Positions 9,579 to 21,539 of a DNA stretch of 64,000 nucleotides are shown piece after piece. Source of the stretch: Cheiracanthium punctorium (taxonomy: Eukaryota > Arthropoda > Arachnida > Araneae > Cheiracanthiidae); the NCBI GenBank assembly GCA_038373885.1, contig JAWZYV010011619.1, forward strand, positions 1,116,001 to 1,180,000, in the 5' to 3' direction. Under the pieces are notes generated by a model. That model worked only from the letters and a program-made list of their open reading frames with translations. It was not told the origin of the DNA and made no database searches. Position 1 is the stretch's first letter. Each line of letters begins with the position of its first letter. The translations under genes were made by a program, and so were the position numbers.

Positions 9579-12540
9579 TATGTGAAAAGATAGCTATATT
9601 ATACGATTACTATCGTGATTATTTGCTTCATTTAATAACATAAACTTGACGTTCTGTTAAATTTTAGAAAGGCAAATCAGAATTTAAAATCAGTTTTACC
9701 ATCACATCAAACAAGATGTAATACTATAGCTATTGGAAACATTTTAAGTTATATTATCCAGTTATCCAGCATGAGCGATCAAAAGCGAAGCATCAGCTTT
9801 ACACGAAATAATAAGCTTTTCAAGTTATAATTGCTTTAACTAATGAAATATTGTTCTTTCAGTCATATTTTTAATTACAAAATCAAATAATTAAAACTTT
9901 ACTCCTCTGATACATTGCCAAATTCAAATATCATTTAGTATTTGAGGTCTAAGCAGTAAAATAATAATAATAATAATTTCACACAGTGTTTCGCAGCACT
10001 GAAACATTTCTAGCCTATAAGAACTATTTAATAAATATTACAGATATTCCATGACTATTAAATAAACTTATTTAAACTTTAATCATTCCTTTTTATTCTC
10101 TGCTCAAATGATATGCCCTTTCAACAAGTTTAATAGTATTCACCATTCTAGTAGAATAATTTTCAATTATTATCATTGTTAAGTTTTCAAAAAATCTTTC
10201 AAACTAATTAGACAGTCTCTATTTGATACAATAAATGTATTTGTGCACTATAATGCAGACAAAATTTTGGCAAATCTAATTCTTAATAACTGAACTAGTA
10301 TCAATTACAAACTCATGATAAAAGAAATACGTCAATGTAACTTGCGTTGAATAGAACGTTTTTCAAAGAAATCCTTCGTAGTTGTATTTTCCTGCTCTAG
10401 AAATTCTTAGTACTATATTATTTAGTGAAATAAATTAGCTTTATTGTATTTGGCAATTGAAATATTAGCTATACAAAAATAACATCCAAATTAATTGAAC
10501 ACAAATGTTATTTAAAATCTACCTATTCATCAAACGAATAATTTTATTAATCCTATTCAGTACAATAATATAGATATATTAAAATAGTATGTTAACACAG
10601 AAAACTGGCATTTCATTAAAAAAAAGAGGAAATGCAGAAATGAAGGCGCTTTTCCCGCTTACTGAAAATTATTTCATATTATTCTGAAGAATATTATTTT
10701 CTCCCCGTAAGTTTTCTTTCCCCTTCCATTTACTATCTTTTCAATTATACGTAAGAAATGAAGCAAATGTTATTGCTACATAAAATCGGAGTCCTTTCTC
10801 ATGTTTCATTTTCTGGAGCTCAAAAGAAACTATTTTTCAGAGTTTTAGGCTCGACATACTTTCGATTAATCTGTTTTAGTTCTTCGACATTTTTGCTGCT
10901 CCAGAGTAGCCTGGTTCAAGCGTAATGAAACTCTTTTTTTTTAGTTTTTGAAAAGTTAAAAATAATTAAATTTACTGGGACTTCAATAAATTTATATTGA
11001 ATCAAATTTCCGATTAGTTTTGGAAAATGAAATAATGTTTTTATTATGAATTTCAATGCTATATTCTTCATCGAAAAAAAGAGGCATTTTTATAGGATTT
11101 TTGGAAGTTTTAAGGTCGAATTTTCGTAACATATTACTTTTCTTTTGAAGTTGCTTGAGTGAAAGGTGCAAGTAAAATAAAGTTAAGTATGATAGTTTAG
11201 TTAGTAATATTTTTAATTGCTTTTTATTTACTAAAAAGTAGACAGTGGAGACAAAAAGCAGTGGCACTTAATTTGGCAGTAAAAATGTTGACCACTAAAT
11301 TGTACCGTGTACGCTTATGGGAGCTTGTGCACGTACAATCCGACGTGGCTCCCATGTCCACCATGTTCAAAAAATATCTCTGGGGATGCCGATTTCAGGT
11401 GGTTGGTTCCTCATCTGAAATTTATTGAAAATTTGGGGAATGTGACAATAGGAATTAGAGACAACAACCATTAAATTGTGCAACAAGCAGCCTATTGCAT
11501 GCTATCATGGAAATGCGGGCGTGGATAATAGTTATGTGATTAGTTCGAGTTGCTGCACACAGGCGTATTTTAAAAATTTTTTGGTCAAAACCTACAGATA
11601 GATTTAAACATTTAAAAAGCTAAAGAAATCGCAAAAACGTGATTGGCGTATACTAAAAGCATATAAAAAGCCATCTATTAAATCCTCCTCAACACCCTAC
11701 AAATATTTATTTTGCTAAGAAGATTTTCAAATTATCTTTTGAATTACAGTCTCTACAATATTTGATTAGTTGTCCACAACATAAGACGACATTCTAAAAA
11801 GAGAAACTTAAATTAAAAAAAAAATTAAAAATGAATTTAGCTTTTTTTGATTTTTTTATTATTAGTCTAATAATGAGGAAAGTAGCAAATATTAGCAACT
11901 ACAATTAATAAAAACGTTAAAGCTACGATGAGAAACTTTATCATAATATTTATAACGTAGTCTGATTCTAATGAATTTATATCTTTCTAGCTCAAGAAAG
12001 TCAATCATTACATTAAATTTAACAGACTTTTCTTTTGGTTTTTGAAAAAAAAACCTAAATAAAATAACAACGATAATTTAAATACACAAATATATACCTC
12101 CAGGTTCACAATCCACTATAAAAGTTACACCAAACTCTTATAAAACACGAGAGCTTTTTTCTAATAACTTCAAATTTAAACAATGATCATTTGTTTTTTA
12201 GGAGACGAGAAACTTTTCAATAGTGGTTGACCGTTAAAACATTATGGAGGCTGTTATTGGATTTGAGAAACCAATAAGAAAAAAAAAATAAGTGACTGTC
12301 ATGGATGCCTTCGTATATTGGAATTTTGGCCGCGAATATTTGAAAATCCGCCAGTGTGCGCTGGCAGATTTTTCGGCGTATACAGGATTCCTAGTGCACC
12401 TGGAAAAACTGTTAATAGTCAGGAAATTTAACAAAAAGTGACAAGAAAAATTGTAATTGTTTGGTAAAAATCTGGAAGATCTTGAAAAGTGATCTGAAAA
12501 ATTACCTAAAGTTTGCATTTATAAACTAATTTTATCTTTA
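9579..12540. other. AT-rich DNA, no gene seen
   Basis: The interval is very AT-rich, with an (ATA) run near 9961. The 91-codon and 94-codon frames on the minus strand (10992-11267 and 12234-12518) are lysine, phenylalanine and leucine-rich with no motif, and I do not call them genes. Confidence 0.45.
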
Positions 12541-12544
12541 GCGA

Positions 12545-12870
12545 TTGTCAAGCAATGCTGTAAACCCTGTTGGGTCGGCATCCATCCTCCACAGACCTTA
12601 GACTTTACGGCAACCTAAGGGCCACTTGTTCACCGACGGGCCGTTTCGCGATCGCAACCTACGGCAACCTATCACATGTGTAACCTACGGCATACACGGG
12701 AAGCTTCACGACCAGCCTGTGCAACCTGGAGGCCTCCCGATTTCGGAGACCATCTGGTCCGACAACGGGCCGCTTTTACACGTTACGATGAGCGACCGCC
12801 TTCGGCGACCAGCTGGTCCACCCACGAGATGCACGCCACCGGATTGTGTGTACATGTAAATCGCTGCGTA
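12545..12870. other. CpG- and GC-rich island, unidentified
   Basis: About 325 bp stand out sharply from AT-rich flanks. A GCAACCT-type word, often as 'acggcaacct', recurs at irregular short spacing. Two overlapping plus-strand frames are open (12626-12859 and 12676-12876), but neither product resembles a family I know. Openness in two frames is expected from GC-rich composition. It could be an exon of an unrecognised gene, a decayed satellite, or inserted foreign DNA. No splice sites are convincing. Confidence 0.5.
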
Positions 12871-12879
12871 AAGTAGCAG

Positions 12880-14440
12880 GTAGACTCACAAATGGTAATT
12901 ATAGTGATTCAAAAATCGTCAGCTCCAAAAATGTGTAGTCATAGACTACCTTCAGTCATTTTCCGCTACTAAGGCTAGAAAATATCAGTAACTTCTTACG
13001 CATTATATTTGAGTCACAGCAAAAAAAGCAAAAAATTCGTTGGTTTTAAGAGAAAATTTGCATAACAGGAACTCATTTTAACAAATATTTTGAAATAATT
13101 TTAAGTGCATTTGGTGCGACATTAATATTATTGCTGCTAATAATTGGATGTATTTTTGTTATAGTTTTGTTAAGACAAAGCTCACTAAGGCTGTCTTCCG
13201 AAGAGATGAATGACTTCAGTGGAGGTCTTATCATAGTCTTCTAGCGCGTATTCAGGATACATCACTAATAATTCTTACTAAGCACTAATAAGATTTTACT
13301 GTATTGAATATTGATATAAATGATATACACTTCGAATTTGTGGATATTCAAATTATTTTACTTTTTGCTTTAAGTTTTGTTCATTTTAAAACAATTTATT
13401 AATTTTGCATAGATGTAGCTATAAGTAATAAAAATTCAAGATAAATATAATAAGCTGATCTCACTCCTTTTACTTCGAACAGTTTTTAAATTTCAGAAAG
13501 TTTCATGTCAGAAGAATATTCCACATTCCAAGTAGAAACCTTTAATATAAAGTATTTTATTTATTGTTTGTTAGTTATCTTTTCTTTTCTACTTCCACAG
13601 TCACATTGTATTTAACGTATATTTTTATTCAAAACGAGTTGAAGCTGTTCGAATAAAAACGAGCTCATAAACTGACAGTGAAAGAAAATAAAATGAAATT
13701 ACAAGAAAAAAATTTGAAATGCAGGAAAACTATAAACGTAAATTTCTACGGCATTTCCTTAGAAGCACACTAAACGTTTTTTGAATTGCAAAGTAGGTAT
13801 AGAAGTCATTGGCATTGTTTTGAATATATTTTCGGTCTCTTTTACTTTACAGATCTTTTTTTTTACCCTTAGAACATTGTTGTAATATTTACGTTCTTTT
13901 CAATTTTAGTTCTGAAGAATAGAAAACATTTTATATGAAAGCGACTCGAAGTGAATTTATGTATGTGTAGGGAAATGTTAAGTTTTGTTTTCTCATAGAA
14001 GAAAAAAAATGAAGGGTACCATATATGCTTTATCTGTGAAAAAAATGACATAGAATGATAAGTGCCTTAAATTATTTGCCATTGTTATGGAGCACGAATG
14101 TGTAGACTATGTCAAAGATCATGAAAATAAATTCTGTAGTATTTTAGTGCCATCTTTTTTACATTAGCAGGTAAAGGAATATTTAAGTAAATATTCATAA
14201 TGATAAACGCTGTTATCTCAAAAAATTTTTGTTGATATTTCCCGTTTTGCGATAAGAAATGGAGTTAGTACCATAAGAACGCTAATGTATTTAAATAAGA
14301 TCCAATGATTTAATTTGTATTTTCACTTACCAAACATATGACACGGAAGGATAGTCCTGTAATTATTAAAAAAATTGACTTTGAGATTTCCATATATATA
14401 TAATTTTTGATGTCTTCTGAATTTCTTCATGATACTTTTA
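12880..14440. other. AT-rich DNA, no gene seen
   Basis: No supported frame, RNA gene or repeat was seen. Confidence 0.45.
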
Positions 14441-14459
14441 CAGTGATGTATATACTATT

Positions 14460-14990
14460 TGGGTGCGTTAGCATGAAAGCTCAAAAACGATGCATTCGAT
14501 TGAGCTCAAATTTAGTATATATATATATATAATAAAGCACTGTCGCATGACATACAAAAAAGAATTCTTATACATCACGGCCTATAGACAGGAATTTTTG
14601 AAAGTGCTCATCAATTTAGTGCAAATGAGGTGTATATTACAAGCCACGGTCACATGACCTGCATAGATTTTCGTGTGTGTGTACATCTGATATTTTGTTC
14701 ACAGGATTGCAAAAAGAAATTCGTATACATTACGGCCTACGGACATGTATAATTTACGCGCTACTGTCTATGCGGTGCATTCGATTGAGTTCCAATTAGG
14801 TACGCACATTATAGATCGCTGCCTAACATACTGTATAGATCTTGGTGTAAGTAGAACTTGCAGTTTTTTACAGAGCTACAAAAGAGTATTCTTATATATC
14901 ATGATCTATACAGTCAAATGATATTTGAAGTGCACTAACTTCTGAACACTGCATTCGATTGACTTGAATCAAATTTATTTAAGAGCATAG
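14460..14990. repeat. Degenerate tandem modules of the dispersed repeat
   Basis: The words 'gcattcgattga', 'cttatacatcacggccta' and 'tacggcctayggac' recur at irregular spacing. They resemble modules at 19293-20000 ('aatacattacgg', 'cgattg'). A (TA)n run lies at about 14516-14531. Diverged, boundaries uncertain. Confidence 0.45.
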
Positions 14991-15170
14991 TAATTTTGAA
15001 TTCAAATAAAAATAATTTTTGAAGGACGGCAAAAATACCAAAGCATAAAACAACGAGAATACTTTTTCGTCATACTCTCAAAATATCAACGACAAATACA
15101 TTTACCTTCCACCCATACTGCATTTATGAGCTATTTCAGGCCATAGGGAGAGAACTTGCTTAGCGTGGTA

Positions 15171-15206
15171 TCTAAAATGAAATAATTGTCATTATTTCAT
15201 TTTAGA
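15171..15206. repeat. Perfect 16-bp AT-rich hairpin
   Basis: Arms tctaaaatgaaataat (15171-15186) and its exact complement (15191-15206) flank a 4-nt loop. It begins a short zone with further inverted words such as cactttaact/agttaaagtg (15223-15295). Confidence 0.85.
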
Positions 15207-15395
15207 TAAATTGTTTATTTTACACTTTAACTGTCTCTCATTAGTTAATTTATAGAATACCTAATTATTTCATAGAATAACTAGTTAAAGTGTCAAATTA
15301 TTAACATATTACACACTTTAACGGACACGGTCAGTTAATTTCATGGAATAACTAGATATTCTATGAAATAACTGCATTATATACTTTAACGGTAA

Positions 15396-15502
15396 CATAT
15401 ATACACACACACATATATATATAGACATATATATATATATCACACATATATATATATAGACATATATATATATATATATATATACATATATATATAGATA
15501 GA
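15396..15502. repeat. TA/CA microsatellite
   Basis: Compound run of ata, ca and tata repeats with interspersed 'gacata' units. The minus-strand tyrosine/isoleucine frame over it is a product of the repeat. Confidence 0.9.
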
Positions 15503-15809
15503 TGTGTGTGAGTACGTAGATGGCGTTCATAGAGGGTGTCTCTTATTCCGAGCGGTACACACTGAAAACTACTGCTCAGAATGTTATCAAATGTGCAGAA
15601 AATCTTTTAAGAGATCAAAGGAGAGAGATTTGCGTGGTAGAAAAATTCATCAAAACATCTCACCATGTGGCGTTTTACAAACTTTTACATGCTGATATGC
15701 AAACTAAAGACCGTGCACCGAGAAAACATGTTTCAGGACCTCTTCATTATTTTTGTCTCTTGACAATGGTTATTTATCTGCATTTTTATTGCACAAAAAC
15801 GATGTGAAT

Positions 15810-17280
15810 CGCCACCTGGTGGTGACTTTTTGAACCAGGTTCTTTCCATGCAACATTCTCTCTCCCATGATCTGATTAATGTTTTATGCAAATTTGGCAA
15901 CATTTGACCAGTAATTTTCTCTGTACATCACTCTAAATAGGGTTACTTAAATTTTGAACACCTTGAATAACAGAGTGCAAAAATTAGTATTATATACTGT
16001 AAAGTCAGTTTATATTTAGTATCATTATATATATAAAATATTTATTGATAAAAAATGAGAATATTAGTATTATATACTGCATAAGAAGAGCTTGATGATA
16101 CATTCCCCTACTTGCATTATTTACCCTTTAATTGCTGTTAATTAAGTTTTTTGTGAAAATTCTCTGCTTCACTGTAAAGTCACTGTTTTATAATGATTAC
16201 AAACCTCACTAAGTCTGCTGTAAAACATACGTAAAACACATCTGGAGCAATGTTCATTGCACTGTTAAGAAAAAGTAGATGTATGACTTAGAGAAGATCT
16301 GTGTACTGACTTTTATGACTACGTTTATGACTACTTTATGATGCGTGTTCCAGATGCACAGTTCGTGAAATGTTCAAAATTGATATTTTAGGAAATACAC
16401 CAATTGGTTTCAGACATTGTAACTATCATTTAGATACTAATGTCCAGTACTAAGGTCAAAAAATACTTTTGGTTTATATTTCTAAGATTTAATGAAACAG
16501 TGCTGATGTTACATTTAAGAAGTCTAGAACCACCCATTTCTCCCTTTAATTTAATCTCTAAGGTTTCTCGCCTTTTCTTTTTTCCAAGTGCCAGCATGCT
16601 TGTTTGTTTATCTTTTTCAGTTCCCAATGTTTTGTGAGACGAAGGGCTTTGACTGACGAAGACTGAATAAATTCAGTCGAAACGATCGTATCTTGTAATA
16701 AGTATCATTTTATGTGTATTTTCTCGCAAAGTTTTTATTTATTTTAAATAACTTCATATTCAGTTTTTACTATATACCCAAATCGAATTTCATGTTCTTC
16801 TGGAAACGTGCGGAAACTTTTCACTTTCGAAATATTTCGTTTTGTGTACACAGCCATTCTTATAACCCTGCAGATGATTTATTTGTGAAAAAAATTAAAC
16901 TTTATAAGGTGGAAATAGTATTTTAAATAAATTGGAATCAACCAAATTGCATGACGACATTTTCATTTGAAACAGCTAATTTTGTTACGCAAATGATTCA
17001 CTTTTTTGACTATCGGAAATAAAAAGAGCCTGAAAAGAGCGAAAATTCTCTTAAAAATGAGAGAATGCGTGGCTTTTCAGATTTTTAAAGTAGTTCAGAT
17101 TGTTTTCTGTATTTTTATACATGATTATGAAAAAAATCATGCGGATCGTACAAACAGTGTGAATTTTACCACATTTTCAGATAATACCTTTTTAATCTCT
17201 TTTGATTAATGACGGAAAAAGTTTTGTTTTGAAGTGGTCAGACCGGAATTGTTAGTGAGTGATTCAGGGATCAGCGAAAC
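15810..17280. other. AT-rich DNA, no gene seen
   Basis: A word 'attagtattatatactg' occurs twice (about 15984 and 16064). A small palindrome gactgaataaattcagtc lies at 16660-16677, followed by 'gaaacg'. Nothing here supports a gene. Confidence 0.4.
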
Positions 17281-17900
17281 TACAGTGCGTAAAAAAAGTA
17301 GAAGGACATTTCGATTTTTTTAGAAAAATAAGGAACCTTTTATTTTTCCTGAAATTGTTTTTTGTAAGCAGCATTTTACAGATCATTTAATAAGAAAATA
17401 TCAATATCATAACCACGATATTCAAAAATAAAGCATTAATGACAACAGAAATAATTTCTACCATTTGAAACTGTAAAAAATATAGAAGGACAGTAACCCA
17501 ATGAATAAAATACAAGCGATGTTAGTAAGGAATACCCATTAGATTTTATAATTTCGAATATTCTATTTGGCAGTGAATCATACAAAGATTGGATGTCTGT
17601 TTGGCAAAAATGATCTATTTCGGGCGTACCTCGGACTGGTCCAAGGTACACTACCCTTCAAGTAAGTGTTGTATTTAGCAAAAGAATTTTAATGAAATTG
17701 TCTGTTTTCTATTAATTACTGCATTATTGTTGTCTATTTTAATTGAATGGCATCATTAAGAATTTTAGTTATTATTCCAAGATGTTTTGAAGACAGCATT
17801 ATTCTAGTTTTCCAGCAATAAACTCCGTTTAGTGTAATTTCTCTGTTTTGTTCCTTGCTTTACACGTGGCAAGATTTTCCTTATTTGTTTTCTCTCCAGA

Positions 17901-18926
17901 ATGCCAAGAGGAATACCCTTAGATGATTTTCAAAAAGGCCAAATTTTTGCTTATAAAAAAGATGGTACAGGTGTTAGAGAGATTGTTCGTATACTGCACG
18001 TCAGCCCCAATACTGTTTCTAACTTTATCAGAAATCCAGACAGAAACGGAAGGAGAAAGAAGACTAAAAAGTTAACCTAAAAGGCTTTTAGGCCTGCGAG
18101 GCAGACCTAAAAAGTTAGCGCCTCGCAATGAAAGAAAAGTTGCTCACGAGCTTAAAAAGTGCAATGGAAGTATTGCAAAGGCTCGAATTCAAGTAGGACT
18201 TACTTTATGTGTCAAGGCTAACAGTTTACAACTACATTAAAAGAGCCAAAAAATTCATTTCAAAAAGCGGAAGCATCATCCAAAGTGGAAACAGAGACGT
18301 ATTGATAACCGTTTATCCTGGGCCAAGGAACAGATGCCAAGGACTACAGAATGGGCTTCTGTGATATTTTCAGATGAGAAGAAATTCAATTTAGACGGTC
18401 CAGATGGTTACCAGAACTACTGGCATTGTCTGAAGAACGAAGAAGAATTTTATTCAACTTGACAAATGGAGGGGAGGAAGTTTGATGGTCTGGTTAGCAG
18501 TTGTATATGGAGGAAGAACAAGTCTGGTATTTCTGAGTGATAGGCAGAAGCATGCATTCAGATGCTAAATTATGAGCTTCTTCCTTATGGCTCCGAATTA
18601 GGAGGAGAAGAGTGGATCTTTCAACAAGACGGAGCCTCTATTCACACCGCTAATGTAGTTAAAAACTGGTTCGTTTCAAATAATGTGCAGGTTTTATCCT
18701 GGCAAGCTAAAAGCCCCGATCTTAACACAGCAGAAAACATCTGGGCAATGCTTGTTCGTCGTGTATATGCTGGTGGAAACACTTTGAATCCATCACTGAG
18801 CTTCGAGAAGCATTGAATAGCTCATGGGATCATTTTTGCCAAACAGACATCCAATCTTTGTATGATTCACTGCCAAATAGAATATTCGAAATTATAAAAT
18901 CTAATGGGAAGAGTATTCCTTACTAA
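17901..18926 (+). pseudogene. Tc1-like DD34E transposase, broken
   Basis: This is a remnant of a Tc1-family cut-and-paste transposase, the enzyme that binds the element ends and moves them between TA sites. The N-terminus MPRGIPLDDFQKG leads into a helix-turn-helix-like segment ending VSPNTVSNFI. The first catalytic aspartate lies in IFSDEKKFNLDGPDG (codon at 18373). The second is in FQQDGASIHTA, and the catalytic glutamate is in SPDLNTAENIW, with 34 residues between them. The span of about 342 codons is normal for the family. It is dead: stops follow codon 58, and frameshifts are needed to reach the last block, which is open at 18562-18816 and then continues in another frame to a stop at 18924. 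A 'tttctctccag' acceptor-like site immediately precedes the ATG. Confidence 0.85.
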
Positions 18927-19292
18927 CATTGCTTGTATTTTATTCATTGGGTTACAGTCCTACATTTTTTACAGAGCTTCAAATGGTAGTAATTATTTCT
19001 GTTATCATTAATGTTTTATTTTTGAATATCATGGTTGTGATATTGATATTTTTTACTTCCTTGTACGTAGTATAAGGAAGTAATGTGATCCCGAAAAATT
19101 TTGGGGGCCAAATTTCGACAAAAAATCCGATTTTGACTACCTCTAAATTTAATTTTAAGAATTTTTTCGATGCATCTCATCGTAGGCTAGCAGGCACGAT
19201 CATATTAACGCGTCTGCAACTCATTTTGACCAGCGGCGAGTTTATTGTGGTCAGTTTTTCCATGCCGTCTGTACGTACGTACGTATGTATGT

Positions 19293-19812
19293 AACTCGCA
19301 TATCTCAAAAACTATGGGTCGTAGAATGTTGAGATTTGATATTTAGGATTGTTCTATGATCTAGTTGTGCACCTCCCCTTTTGGTCGCAATCGAATGAAT
19401 AGGTTATGTACAGGACCGCACAAAATATTCGAAATACATTACGCTCTATGGGCCGAAATTCATTAAACTCGCATATCTCAAAAACTATTAGGCGTAGAAT
19501 GTCGAAACTTCATATTTTGGATAGTTGTAACATCTAGTTGTGTACCTCCCCTTTTGGTTCCATTCGATTGGATAGTTTATCTACAGCACCTCCCAAAACA
19601 TTCGAAATACATTACGCTCAATGGGCCGAAATTCATTAAACTCGCATATCTCAAAAACTATGAGGCGTAGAATGTTGAAACTTTATATTTAGGATTGTTG
19701 TAACATCTAGTTGTGCACCTCCCCTTTCGGTTCCGCTCGACTGGATAGTTTATCTACAGAACCGCCTAAAAGATTCGAAATACATTACGCTCTATGGGCC
19801 GAAATTCATCAA
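19293..19812. repeat. Three tandem modules of about 173 bp
   Basis: The word actcgcatatctcaaaaact starts at 19293, 19467 and 19640. Each module continues through 'agaatgttga', 'catctagttgtg', 'cctcccctttt', and ends near 'aatacattacgctc' and 'atgggccgaaattcat'. Similarity is high, so the array looks recent compared with the other modules. Confidence 0.9.
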
Positions 19813-20309
19813 AGCGTTTTTTAGAGGTATTGGGCTATTTCAAACGACTCAGAAGTGATATATGCTGTAAAGAGTTAGAAAATGAATTTCTTCATTAAAA
19901 AAAGTGTCTTTATCATTTACAGTTCTGCTACAGGAACACTCAAAAGATTTCCAATACATTACGGCCAATGGCAATTTTAGGAGATTCATCCATTTCAAGC
20001 ACAATACCGTCCTACCACATAAGTTAGGTAATGGTCCGACCACGGTCACGTGCCTCCCTCAAGAACTATGCCAAAAGTCGCCAAGCTTGGCGACTTTTTT
20101 GTGTACGTGTGTGCATATTTAACTCTCAAATCTTAAAAACTATTATGAAATTTCATATATAAGATTGTTGTAACATCTAGTTGTGCATCTCGATTTTTGG
20201 TTAAAATCTACTGGAGAGTTTATTTACAGGACCACCGAAAAGAATTTCAGTACTTTAATGTCTATGGACATCTTCAATATAATACAATTGTAGACAGTCG
20301 TTGTTTGGT

Positions 20310-20560
20310 GCATGCCCAAAATCTCGCCGTCTGTCCTCGACCTTGGCGAATTTTGCCGAAATGTCGCCAAATTTGGCGATAGTCAGTCATTTGGTCCATG
20401 CCCAAAGTATCGCCATTTGTCATCGTTCTTGGCGAGTTTTGGCGAAATATCGCCAAATTTGGCGATAATCTGTCATTGTCGGTCCATGCTTAATATCTCG
20501 CCAAATGTCGTCGACATTGACGAGTTTCGCTGAAATATCGCCAAATTTGGTGCCAAAAAT
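20310..20560. repeat. Three tandem modules of about 87 bp (cgccaaatttggcg)
   Basis: The palindrome cgccaaatttggcg or its variant starts at 20365, 20451 and 20539, preceded each time by 'ccatgcccaa'-type and 'cgccatttgtc'-type words. The frames over it are products of the repeat. The same set lies at 28429-28679 in the duplicate, and a single related word is found at 46384. Confidence 0.9.
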
Positions 20561-21508
20561 TATTTCGTATTTTGTATAACCCTAAAACTTTAACCCGTAG
20601 AATTTTGAACTTTTGTATTTAGAACTATATTATAATATCTAACGGTTTTCAATATCTTTTTTTACAGCAATCGACTGGGAATTTATTTACAGGGTGAGCC
20701 AAATGACTTTAAATACATTAAGGTGTATGGATGCATTCAATTCATTGAAAGTCTGTGCTCAATGACTACTTTGGCTATCCCCAAAATCTTGCAAACTATT
20801 TCAAGTTTGTCGGATTTTGGTGAAATATCGCCAAATAAAGTGTCAGAAAGAAATCTTTCAAATTGAACTCAGCTTGGCGATATCGAAATGTTTGGCTAGA
20901 AATCGCTATATCTTACTATTATTGATATTTTATATCTTTCAAACAAATAAGTTTAGAGGAAGTGCGTAAAAAACATTTTTGATTTAATAGACGTGCAAGG
21001 AAGTCATGTGTTGGACACATCAGATTTTTTATTAAATGATCTGTAAAATGTTGCTACAACAAAAAATTCAGAAATAAAAGGTTCCTTATTTTTCTAAAAA
21101 ATTCTAAATGTCCTTCTACTTTTTTATGCAGTGTATATAGTAGGATATATTATAAATATTTTATTGTGTTAAACATAAATATACGTCAGCATACATTAGA
21201 ATAAAATATTTAATGGTCATTATTACATTCTCATATAGACATTAAAATGAAAGGATTTGAGAAAGTCTTTCAAAAATATATTTTGCATTTGTGGACTAAA
21301 ATTTTTATTTCGGATAGAAATACATTTACTTTGCGGGCAATTTTTTTCCTCACAATCTAATGGCAATTCTGTACTCAAATCAAGCACTTTCGGGAAAAAA
21401 AACCAATTCTAAACATTCAATTAAGTACACCAAAATTAAACATCTGAACATTTTTCTTTCCTTTCAAATGGTTTGATTGTTCCAGTCCAAACTAAATGTA
21501 TTCTTTAT

Positions 21509-21538
<30 letters not shown>
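21509..21538. repeat. Poly-T run
   Basis: About 30 T in a row, followed by 'gatagagtggcc'. The same run is present at 29631-29657 in copy 2. No LINE body is seen next to it. Confidence 0.9.

Positions 21539-21539
<1 letters not shown>

Larger units (their letters stand above)
19056..21023. mobile_element. 1968-bp modular repeat inserted in the Tc1 element
   Basis: The insert is bounded by the 8-bp direct repeat ATTTTTTA at 19048-19055 and 21024-21031, and removing it restores continuity with the inverted left arm. It starts CTTCCTTGTACG with a small hairpin (cttcctt/aaggaag) and ends with another (atgtg/cacat) before CAG. It has no terminal inverted repeats and no transposase. Inside are three roughly 173-bp modules, then three roughly 87-bp modules. 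Its class is unknown. I recall similar sequences as abundant in spider genomes, but cannot verify that here. Confidence 0.7.
17281..21135 (+). mobile_element. Dead Tc1-type element with 330-bp inverted ends
   Basis: The element runs from 17283 to 21133 between TA dinucleotides at 17281-17282 and 21134-21135. The tips CAGTGCGTAAAAAAAGTAG and CACTGCATAAAAAAGTAG are inverted. The left arm (17283-17614) is the reverse complement of the right end (18828-19055 plus 21032-21133), which includes the last codons of the transposase. A 1968-bp repeat interrupts the right arm at 19056-21023. Without it the element is about 1.88 kb, a normal Tc1 size. Such long inverted ends that duplicate coding sequence are unusual and suggest a rearranged copy. 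Confidence 0.85.

Noticed and set aside
15318..15530. 70-codon tyrosine/isoleucine-rich minus-strand frame
   Set aside because: It is the translation of a TA/CA microsatellite.
15504..15807. Two overlapping plus-strand frames after the microsatellite as a transposase fragment
   Set aside because: No catalytic or helix-turn-helix motif could be identified.
16655..16690. Penelope-type or LINE 3' end because of gactgaataaattcagtcgaaacg-like palindrome
   Set aside because: No reverse transcriptase or endonuclease frame is adjacent; motif too short.
19904..20533. Conserved frames repeated at 28023-28652 as a duplicated gene family
   Set aside because: They are identical because the whole segment is duplicated, and they lie in tandem modules. 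The minus-strand frames over the same modules are equally open.
20310..20560. CRISPR-like array
   Set aside because: Three units in eukaryotic DNA with unit and 'spacer' both repeated; simple tandem modules.
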